DNA from: an uncultured Anaerolineales bacterium
GTDB taxonomy: Bacteria > Chloroflexota > Anaerolineae > Anaerolineales > Villigracilaceae
Direction: 5' to 3'
NCBI GenBank assembly: GCA_937928015.1
Contig: CALFXA010000238.1
Location: 1-64,000, forward strand
DNA length: 64,000 bases
How positions within the stretch are numbered: the first letter of the stretch is position 1; the number at the start of each line of letters is the position of its first letter. A program made the translations under genes and the position numbers. The notes beneath the pieces are model-generated. The model worked only from the letters and a program-made list of their open reading frames with translations, was not told where the DNA came from and searched no databases. Shown here in pieces: positions 1 through 5,855 of the stretch.

Positions 1-357
1 ACGGATCTTGCCCGGATAAGCATCCAGCAGGGCTTGATAGGTATCCTGATGGAACTTGCGGCAGTACGGGCATTGGAAGTCGCTGAACTCGACGATGGTG
101 ATGGGCGCGTCGGCCGGGCCCAGGCTGGGATAGCCGTCGGTGGGGATATTTTCCACGCGCTGCGGTTCGCTCGGGGCATTGGCCTGTACCGGGGCGGGTT
201 GTTGGGCGGCGGCGGTTTTCGTCGCGCCGTTATTGCCCCAGGCGTATCCAACCGCAAGGCCGACGCCGAAGGCCAGGACGATCAAAATGGTGTAAAAGTG
301 GCTACGTTTAATGGTGATCGTTTCTTGGTGGGGTTTGGGGGAAAGGGTATCGTTCAT
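1..357 (-). CDS. DsbA-like thioredoxin-fold protein (partial, C-terminus beyond window)
   Basis: The 119 visible residues start at ATG 357, give a short polar N-terminus, one membrane segment at about residues 20-40 (signal anchor or signal peptide), a Pro/Ala/Gln-rich linker, and then the start of a thioredoxin fold with VEFSDFQCPYCRKFH, i.e. a CPYC redox motif. This arrangement is typical of extracytoplasmic DsbA-family disulfide oxidoreductases (DSBA-like thioredoxin domain). The protein would act outside the membrane on cysteine pairs of exported proteins. The cis-proline region and the C-terminus lie outside the window, so oxidase and isomerase subtypes cannot be separated. Confidence 0.85.
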   Translation of the reverse strand, partial: MNDTLSPKPHQETITIKRSHFYTILIVLAFGVGLAVGYAWGNNGATKTAAAQQPAPVQANAPSEPQRVENIPTDGYPSLGPADAPITIVEFSDFQCPYCRKFHQDTYQALLDAYPGKIR

Positions 358-482
358 AGGCGGGGATTATACTGCCTCTTGCATTTTGGAGTCCGAAGTA
401 TTCAGGTTTTGGATGGGCCACGCATCGGGCCGCTTCTGCACCTTTGAGCATTCGATTACGTATACTATTCTTGGAGGTTCCC

Positions 483-713
483 ATGACGACAAATGAAAAA
501 CACAATCACATCCCGTGGTTCCTGTGGCCGTTCGCGGCGATCTGGCGTCTGCTGGCCGTGATCGTGGAATTGACGGGACGTTTCGTGGCAATGGTGCTGG
601 GCATCGTACTGATCGTGGTCGGTGTGATCGTCAGCCTGACCATCGTCGGCGCGATTGTCGGCGTCCCGTTGGCGCTGATCGGCTTATTGTTGTTCCTGAG
701 AGGGTTGTTCTAA
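483..713 (+). CDS. small membrane protein, function unknown
   Basis: A 76-residue protein with a polar N-terminus (MTTNEKHNHIPW) followed by hydrophobic stretches that form about two membrane helices and end in RGLF. A GGAGG ribosome-binding site lies five bases before ATG 483, which is preferred over the in-frame ATG at 444. It is a single-gene unit between a divergent DsbA-like gene and a strong terminator. I do not recognise a family; similar tiny glycine/valine-rich membrane proteins are common and uncharacterised. Confidence 0.6.
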   Translation: MTTNEKHNHIPWFLWPFAAIWRLLAVIVELTGRFVAMVLGIVLIVVGVIVSLTIVGAIVGVPLALIGLLLFLRGLF

Positions 714-754
714 AAAAGGAGAGGAGGACCGTTTCGATCCTCCTCTCCTTTTTA
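713..754 (+). terminator. rho-independent terminator
   Basis: The inverted repeat GGAGAGGAGGA / TCCTCCTCTCC is followed by TTTTT immediately after the stop of the small membrane protein gene. Confidence 0.9.
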
Positions 755-816
755 TAACGATGGCTCGAAAACAAAGCTGTCATCCGATTTTCATGTGTGG
801 TCGCTAAAATGATTGC

Positions 817-2187
817 ATGAAAATAACCACATGGCAGGCTGGGGGCTTGCATTCCATTCATTCCACTTTCGGTCTTCCTCGTGCCAACCTTGAAAAGAGA
901 AGAAACGAAAATCGATATCAGCGTGGATTTATCGGCATCCTCGTGCTGGGGATATTGTTCGTTATTTCAACCCTGGTAATCTCTTCTCCCAAAACGCTCT
1001 TCCTGTCCGATAACGGAACCTGGATCATTGCCCGGAATCTGGTCAGCGGGCGGGGATACAGCGCCTGCGATACCGCCTATTTTCCCGTCTGTGAGACTGC
1101 CAGCCAGGCCACCGCCATGCGTGAGCCTGTCCCTGTATTGTTGATGGCTGCCGCCATGTCGATCTTCCCTTCACCCTATTCGGGGATTATCGTTCAGGGT
1201 TTGTTATATCTGGGAACCGCCCTGGTCCTTTATGCGACCTGGAAGGAAAAGAATCGTCACACGGCCCTGTTGGCAGCTCTGTTATGGACGATCTCCCTGC
1301 CGGTCCTGACCGAGATCAACAACGACTCGGGAGAACTGGCCGCCGCCTTCTTCCTGTCGCTGGGATTGTTCCAACTCCGCAAAGGCTGGCAGGGATCAAA
1401 CCGACGAGAAAGGATTCTCGCGGGCCTATTCATGGGACTGGCGTCCCTCTCACGCACGGTTTTGTTGGGCGTTGCAGTTGGGCTTGGCGTAGCATTTCTC
1501 ATTCAGGGATTGTGGACCACCTCTTTCAACAAGCGGAAACAAATCTCCCACGCCCTGATGTTCCTCTTGACGGTCGGCCTGGTCTTTGCCCCCTGGCTCA
1601 TCCGCAATACCCTGGTCTTTGGTCAGCCTGTGCTCGGAAGCACCTTGACCGGGTACAACGTATTCCGCATGAATTCAATCCTTGCCAGCGATACTTACTA
1701 CCCACACTATGTCGGCGCGGAGGAAGGCTTTATTGCCGTCCAGAAGTTGATTGCTGCGACTCCCTTGAGCGGATTGGGGAACGAGGCGCAAATGCAGGAT
1801 CTATATATGCAGGCCGGATTGCAAATTGTCAGACAGCACCCGTTGCAGTATATCGGTCTGTCGTTGTACCGGTTTTTGGTGTTGTGGTTCAACGCAAGCG
1901 TAAAAGATGCCTACCACATGTCCACTGGTCTGAAGGATGTGCTTACCGTTTTCCAGCAGGCGTTCCTCCTGTTAGCTGTGGGGATCGTGGGCCTGACAAA
2001 GTTCAGAAAGAACTGGGTTCTTCTGTTAATCCTCATATTGGGAAGCGGAGCTTACATGGCTATCGGTGCCCAGTTGCGCTATCTGGTGGATTTCATGCCA
2101 GCGGTGGTAATCCTTGCGGCGCAGGCCATTCCCACCTGGAAGTCTATGATGAGATGGAGAACAAGAATGCGGACTATCTCTGGATAA
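817..2187 (+). CDS. polytopic membrane protein, glycosyltransferase GT-C (GT39/ArnT-like)
   Basis: The 456-residue protein has about ten hydrophobic helices and a soluble loop after the first helix with FLSDNGTWIIARNLVSGRGY. This is the kind of first-loop segment that in GT-C dolichyl-/polyprenyl-phosphate-mannosyltransferase-like enzymes carries the catalytic Asp. Such enzymes transfer sugars from lipid carriers on the outer face of the membrane. There is no good ribosome-binding site at ATG 817 and the first 30 residues are polar and unlike the family, so the true start may lie later. The gene ends in a bidirectional terminator shared with the convergent ABC operon. The substrate cannot be inferred. 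Confidence 0.6.
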   Translation: MKITTWQAGGLHSIHSTFGLPRANLEKRRNENRYQRGFIGILVLGILFVISTLVISSPKTLFLSDNGTWIIARNLVSGRGYSACDTAYFPVCETASQATAMREPVPVLLMAAAMSIFPSPYSGIIVQGLLYLGTALVLYATWKEKNRHTALLAALLWTISLPVLTEINNDSGELAAAFFLSLGLFQLRKGWQGSNRRERILAGLFMGLASLSRTVLLGVAVGLGVAFLIQGLWTTSFNKRKQISHALMFLLTVGLVFAPWLIRNTLVFGQPVLGSTLTGYNVFRMNSILASDTYYPHYVGAEEGFIAVQKLIAATPLSGLGNEAQMQDLYMQAGLQIVRQHPLQYIGLSLYRFLVLWFNASVKDAYHMSTGLKDVLTVFQQAFLLLAVGIVGLTKFRKNWVLLLILILGSGAYMAIGAQLRYLVDFMPAVVILAAQAIPTWKSMMRWRTRMRTISG

Positions 2188-2228
2188 AAAAGAGAGGCGG
2201 ACTGTCAAAGTCCGCCTCTCTTTTTATT
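2186..2228. terminator. bidirectional terminator between convergent genes
   Basis: The stem AGAGAGGCGGACT / AGTCCGCCTCTCT is flanked by A5 on one side and T5 on the other, so it can end transcription of both the membrane glycosyltransferase-like gene and the riboflavin ABC operon. Confidence 0.9.
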
Positions 2229-2964
2229 CGATTGCCGCCTTCAACTTTCTGGCCAGTTGCCCGAAGGGCGGGGTGTAGCGAATGTCGTCCACGCGCGGAC
2301 GGGGCAGGTCCACTTCCAGGTCCAGTTTGATGTGGCCCGGGCGGGCGCTGAGCACCAGCACGCGGTCGGCCAGAAAGAGCGATTCGTTGATCGAGTGCGT
2401 TACCATCACGACCGTCTTTTGCCGCGCCTGCCAGATGCGGGAGAGTTCCATCCACATGCGCTCGCGGGTCAGGGCGTCGAGGGCGCCGAAGGGCTCGTCG
2501 AGCAGGAGCAGGTCGGGGTCGTGGATCAGGGCGCGGGCGATGGACACGCGCTGGGCCATTCCGCCCGAGAGGTCGCGCGGCCAGTTGTTCTCGAAGCCGG
2601 TCAACCCCACCTGGTCGATCAACGCTCTTGCACGGGACTCGGCGTCGGCTGCGCCCGTCAACTCCAGCGGCAGGCGGATGTTCTCCAGCACCGTCCGCCA
2701 CGGCATGAGATTGGACTGCTGAAAGACCATGCCGTGGCGCGGCTGCTGATGGTCCCCGAAGTTGACTTCGCCCGCAGTGGGTGGGAACAGCCCCGCCAGC
2801 ACGCGCAACAGGGTGGTCTTGCCGCTGCCCGAGGGACCCAACACGCAGATGAATTCCTGCGAGCGGACCTCAAACGAGACCTCGTCCAGGGCGCGCAGGC
2901 CGCCGTTGTTGTCGGGGAAGGTCACGGTCAGGTCGGAGACGGTGAGGATGGGATCGGTTGACAT
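2224..2964 (-). CDS. ABC transporter ATP-binding protein (predicted riboflavin uptake)
   Basis: The 246-residue ATPase has Walker A GPSGSGKTT (about 41-49), Q-loop MVFQQSN, signature LSGGMAQR and Walker B LLLLDEPFGALD, followed by the switch His in MVTHSINE. It matches the SsuB/TauB-type ATPases of NitT/TauT-family importers. It is the last gene of the unit receptor-permease-ATPase (transcription order permease, receptor, ATPase) downstream of an FMN riboswitch, so flavin import is the likely role, driving the permease at 4086-4880. A 108-bp gap filled by a short interspersed repeat separates it from the receptor gene. Sulfonate or thiamine-precursor specificity would be the alternative from homology alone. 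Confidence 0.85.
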   Translation of the reverse strand: MSTDPILTVSDLTVTFPDNNGGLRALDEVSFEVRSQEFICVLGPSGSGKTTLLRVLAGLFPPTAGEVNFGDHQQPRHGMVFQQSNLMPWRTVLENIRLPLELTGAADAESRARALIDQVGLTGFENNWPRDLSGGMAQRVSIARALIHDPDLLLLDEPFGALDALTRERMWMELSRIWQARQKTVVMVTHSINESLFLADRVLVLSARPGHIKLDLEVDLPRPRVDDIRYTPPFGQLARKLKAAIE

Positions 2965-2977
2965 GGTTTACTCATTC

Positions 2978-3065
2978 TTCGCCCTGAGCGGAGCTGTGCG
3001 CTCTTTGCATAGCGCAGTCGAAGGGCGCTTCGACTACAGCCCTTATCAGGGCCTCCGCTCAGCGC
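2978..3065. repeat. interspersed palindromic repeat (CCTGAGCG...GTCGAAGG family)
   Basis: The segment contains CGCCCTGAGCGGAGC ... CGCAGTCGAAGGGCG followed by an inverted partial copy (CTTCGACTAC ... TCCGCTCAGCG). Related copies sit at 8662-8685 and 50445-50480. It lies inside the ABC operon between the receptor and ATPase genes. Confidence 0.75.
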
Positions 3066-3072
3066 GTATTAC

Positions 3073-4053
3073 CTACGGCACGAAATCGTTTGTGAACGCC
3101 TTGCTTACATCCAGCGGCGTGGAAAGCAGACCCATCTTGACCAACAGGTCATTCATGTTGGACCAGGCGTCCGGGGTCGAATAGCCCAGGCGGTCAGCCT
3201 TCCACATCTCGATGGAGCGCGCCAGGATCTGCTTCTGCACGGCCTCGTCTGCCTGGGATAAATTCTCCACGTACTTCTTGCTGATCTCGTAGGCTTCGTC
3301 GGGGTTGGCGATGGTGTCTTGCAGGCCCTTCAGGAAAGCCTGCGTCATCCCGCGCACCAGGTCTGGATTCTGCGCGATGGTCGTCTCGTTGGTGATTAAT
3401 CCGTTCGAGGCCAGTTGCACATAATCGGCCACGCGCATCTCGTTCAGCGCATACCCCTGCGCCTGCAATTGCACAGGCTCGTTGGCCGTATAAACAGACA
3501 CTGCTTCCTCGCGGTCCGTGGCCAGGGACTCCACCTGGTTATAACCGATGGAGTCGAGCGTCACCTCCTTCTCGGTCAGGCCTGCCGAAAAGAGCAGCGC
3601 GTCCAGACCGATGTAGTTGGCTCCGTACAAACCAGGCAACCCGATCTTCTTGCCTTTCAAGTCTGCGGGGACCTTGATGTTCTGCTCGACCTTCGAAACC
3701 ACCGCCACCGGATATTGCTGATACCAGGCCGCCACGTACACTACGGGCAATCCCTGCGAACGGGCCAGCAGCACCTGTTCGCCCGAGACGACCGCAAACT
3801 GCAACTCGTTTGCGCCCACCAGCGACACCGCATCCGTCTCGAAGGAATAATCGAACTCGATCTCGATGCCCGCGTCCTTGAAATAGCCTTTCTCGACTGC
3901 GACGTACAACGGGGCAAACTGGACATTCGGGATGTAGCCCAACGGCAATTTGATGCGGGTCAATGCCCCTGTCTGATTCGCGGACCCCGAACTGGTACAG
4001 GCCGAAAGGGCGAGTGCCACCCCAAGCATGAGCAAAACGAACTTTCTGAACAT
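3073..4053 (-). CDS. ribY: riboflavin ABC transporter substrate-binding lipoprotein (RibY-like, NMT1/THI5 family)
   Basis: The 326-residue protein starts with a lipoprotein signal ending LALSAC (Cys 19) and continues with RIKLPLGYIPNVQFAPLYVAVEKGYF, the N-terminal lobe pattern of the NMT1/THI5-like periplasmic-binding family. A strong AAGGAGAG site precedes ATG 4053. RibY of Chloroflexus aurantiacus belongs to this family and binds riboflavin. The FMN riboswitch upstream of the operon supports riboflavin over thiamine precursors, which many relatives bind. As a lipoprotein it would be tethered outside the membrane and hand ligand to the permease encoded just upstream. The specificity is inferred from context. 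Confidence 0.8.
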   Translation of the reverse strand: MFRKFVLLMLGVALALSACTSSGSANQTGALTRIKLPLGYIPNVQFAPLYVAVEKGYFKDAGIEIEFDYSFETDAVSLVGANELQFAVVSGEQVLLARSQGLPVVYVAAWYQQYPVAVVSKVEQNIKVPADLKGKKIGLPGLYGANYIGLDALLFSAGLTEKEVTLDSIGYNQVESLATDREEAVSVYTANEPVQLQAQGYALNEMRVADYVQLASNGLITNETTIAQNPDLVRGMTQAFLKGLQDTIANPDEAYEISKKYVENLSQADEAVQKQILARSIEMWKADRLGYSTPDAWSNMNDLLVKMGLLSTPLDVSKAFTNDFVP

Positions 4054-4085
4054 AAATCTCTCCTTGTAATGAATTGATAGTCACC

Positions 4086-4880
4086 TCAAAGGTGGCTGTC
4101 AACTGTATTTTGCCAGATGAGCAGGCGTTTCTCGAACCAGGCCACCACGCCGTACAACGCCAGCGCCATGACCACTAATGCGAAGATGGCTACGAAGACC
4201 AGGGACGTGTCATATTGTCCGCGGCCGACGTTGATGAGGAATCCCAGCCCCTGATCCGCGCCGACGAATTCGCCGACTACCGCGCCGATGACCGAGAGTG
4301 TGGCCCCGATGCGCAGTCCGCCCAGGAAGATCGGCAGCGCGGCAGGGACCTCAAGCTTGAACAGGATTTGCGTCCGCGTGGCGCGCAGGGAACCCATCAG
4401 GTCGTACAGGGCGGGCGGGACAGCCCGTACGCCCACCACGGTATTGACCAGCACGGGGAAGAATACGATCAACGCACAAATCAGGATCTTCGAGAACATG
4501 CCCGGTCCAAACCAGATGACCAGCAGCGGCGCAATCGCCACCAGCGGCACGGCCTGACTCGCCACCAGATACGGCGCCAGCAAATTCTCCAACAGGCGCG
4601 ACTTGGCTACCAGATAGCCCAGGCAGGTCGCCGCCGCTACCCCCGCCAGCAGCCCGCTCAGAATCTCGGCCAGCGTCACGCCCATGTGCAGGAAGAGACT
4701 CCCGTCTGCGGCGGCGCGCACGAAACGGGACCAGACGTCGACGGGGGTGGGCAGAATGAAGGACGGCAAGTTGCCTGTCTGTGCGGCGAACTGCCAGAGC
4801 AGCAATCCCGCCAGCAGAGAGGCAAGTCCCAGCCAGGGGCGCAGAGAGCGGATGCGTTTGGTGAGAGAAGGTTTGGTCAT
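4086..4880 (-). CDS. ribX: riboflavin ABC transporter permease (RibX-like, BPD type 1)
   Basis: A 264-residue permease with about six membrane helices and the EAA-loop segment LMGSLRATRTQILFKLEVPAALPIFLGG split by the conserved Gly, typical of SsuC/TauC-like inner-membrane proteins. The start chosen is ATG 4880 (MTKPSLTK). The longer frame to 4940 would run back through a terminator hairpin. The only Shine-Dalgarno-like bases (GAGG) lie in the 3' arm of that hairpin, so folding could hide the ribosome site. It is the first gene of the FMN-riboswitch-controlled operon, 32 bases before the receptor gene. Confidence 0.85.
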   Translation of the reverse strand: MTKPSLTKRIRSLRPWLGLASLLAGLLLWQFAAQTGNLPSFILPTPVDVWSRFVRAAADGSLFLHMGVTLAEILSGLLAGVAAATCLGYLVAKSRLLENLLAPYLVASQAVPLVAIAPLLVIWFGPGMFSKILICALIVFFPVLVNTVVGVRAVPPALYDLMGSLRATRTQILFKLEVPAALPIFLGGLRIGATLSVIGAVVGEFVGADQGLGFLINVGRGQYDTSLVFVAIFALVVMALALYGVVAWFEKRLLIWQNTVDSHL

Positions 4881-4884
4881 GAAC

Positions 4885-4918
4885 AAAAAACGCCTCGATG
4901 GTCCAAACCAACGGGGCG
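4885..4918 (-). terminator. leader terminator overlapping the ribX ribosome-binding region
   Basis: On the minus strand the stem CGCCCCGTTGGT / ACCATCGAGGCG (two mismatches, loop UUGG) is followed by TTTTTT and, four bases on, by the ribX ATG. It is a plausible expression platform for the FMN riboswitch, acting on transcription and perhaps on translation because GAGG is in the stem. Confidence 0.75.
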
Positions 4919-4950
4919 CGGAATCAGGCCCAGGGTCCACGCCTGACGAA

Positions 4951-4983
4951 CAAAAGCCCCGAAAACAACGAGCGTTTTCGGGG
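4951..4983 (-). terminator. second leader hairpin/terminator downstream of FMN aptamer
   Basis: On the minus strand CCCCGAAAAC / GTTTTCGGGG is followed by CTTTTG. It lies about 40 bases beyond the aptamer and is the first of two tandem intrinsic-terminator-like hairpins in the leader. Confidence 0.7.
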
Positions 4984-5020
4984 ACTTAAGTCGAATCAGA
5001 CCCAGAACATGGGTCAAGAC

Positions 5021-5160
5021 CTTCTTCTATCCAGACTATGACTGTCGGCCCCGGAATCGCACCGGATCATGCCCGTTTTCCCAATGAGGAAAGACGATGT
5101 ACCCAAACAGGCTCGTGGGCTATACCACCGATCGGGAATTGCACCCTGCCCCGAAGGTTT
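5021..5160 (-). promoter_or_regulatory. FMN riboswitch (RFN element)
   Basis: Read on the minus strand the segment has the RFN landmarks in order: CTTCGGGGCAGGGTGCAATTC, CCGATCGGTGGTATAGCCCACGAGC split around the P3 region, GATCCGGTGCGATTCCGGGG, CCGACAGTCATAGTCTGGAT and AGAAGAAGG. These match the conserved helices P1-P6 of the FMN aptamer. It lies between the ferredoxin gene and the ribX operon, and two hairpins follow. It should switch the transporter off when FMN is abundant. Confidence 0.95.
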
Positions 5161-5175
5161 TATTCAGTTGGGAAG

Positions 5176-5206
5176 ATTATAACGCAGTTACGCCTTGACG
5201 ATGCAA
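5176..5206 (-). promoter_or_regulatory. possible sigma-70 promoter for the FMN-riboswitch operon
   Basis: On the minus strand a perfect TATAAT (5176-5181) lies about 15 bases before the aptamer. A TTGCAT candidate -35 lies 19 bases upstream, inside the 3' end of the ferredoxin gene. Spacing is longer than ideal. Confidence 0.45.
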
Positions 5207-5379
5207 TCGACCGGGCAGGCTTCCACGCAGCGCGGGGAGTCGTAGTGACCTTCGCACTCGACGCAGGTGGCCTGGTCGATAACGTACAGGGTGCCGTCGC
5301 CTTCGCTGATCGATTCGGTCGGGCAGTCGGGAACGCAAGCGCCGCAAGCGATGCAATCGTCCTGGATTTTCATGGTCAT
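5188..5379 (-). CDS. 2[4Fe-4S] ferredoxin
   Basis: The 63-residue protein has CIACGACVPDCP near residue 10 and a second site CVECEGHYDSPRCVEACP near 40. The eight cysteines fit two [4Fe-4S] clusters, and the second site has the widened eight-residue spacing (CxxCx8CxxxCP) of YfhL/alvin-type ferredoxins. It would carry electrons in the cytoplasm. GGAGAAA eight bases before ATG 5379 fixes the start; the longer frame from 5439 has no such site. It stands alone between the riboswitch and a zinc-ribbon gene, and no redox partner is adjacent. Confidence 0.9.
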   Translation of the reverse strand: MTMKIQDDCIACGACVPDCPTESISEGDGTLYVIDQATCVECEGHYDSPRCVEACPVDCIVKA

Positions 5380-5502
5380 GATGGTTTCTCCTGAGTGAAT
5401 TCTTACTTTGCGGCCTAAAAGATACCTGATAGAGGCCATGAGCGCGAAGTGACGAATGTCGCTGATTCAGGTTGGTTTTGTCACCCTTCCCCCAAAAGGA
5501 TT

Positions 5503-5766
5503 CTAGGAGTTGTTAAGTAAGTAGGACACGACCATTGCCCCGCCGCACAGACAAAACGCCAGGACAAAGCTGACCACAATATAAATAAGAATATTGGTGC
5601 TGTTCGACTGTCCCGTCTTGCCATTGTATTCGTTCTTGCAATTGTTGCAGCGTACCTGATGAAAGATAGCAGGCCCAAGCGCGCCGCCCCACCAGGTGTA
5701 GTTGATCTTCTTTACGTCGGTGCTGCCGCATTTCGGACAGGGGACATTGGGATTGGTAGTTTGCAT
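5503..5766 (-). CDS. zinc-ribbon membrane protein, function unknown
   Basis: The 87-residue protein carries an N-terminal treble-clef/zinc-ribbon pair (CPKCGSTD near residue 9 and CNNCKNEY near 40) and one C-terminal membrane helix rich in Ile, Val and Cys. GGAGG five bases before ATG 5766 sets the start. It is a tail-anchored protein with a cytoplasmic zinc ribbon; many such proteins exist without known function. It may be cotranscribed with valS by read-through of the hairpin at 5781-5815. Confidence 0.7.
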   Translation of the reverse strand: MQTTNPNVPCPKCGSTDVKKINYTWWGGALGPAIFHQVRCNNCKNEYNGKTGQSNSTNILIYIVVSFVLAFCLCGGAMVVSYLLNNS

Positions 5767-5780
5767 TCCGTCCTCCAGAA

Positions 5781-5815
5781 AAAATAATGTCGGCCGTATG
5801 GCCGACATTATTTTT
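5781..5815 (-). terminator. terminator after valS
   Basis: The perfect stem AAATAATGTCGGCC / GGCCGACATTATTT with loop GTAT lies between the valS stop and the zinc-ribbon gene. A and T runs on both sides allow function in either direction. Confidence 0.85.
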
Positions 5816-5855
5816 ACATTTGAAGCATGAAACAGAAATCGCCTGTTGGTGGGAT

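Noticed and set aside
5021..5160. TPP riboswitch for a thiamine-precursor transporter
   Set aside because: The transporter family could import thiamine precursors, but the conserved blocks are those of the FMN aptamer; the TPP box CUGAGA is absent.
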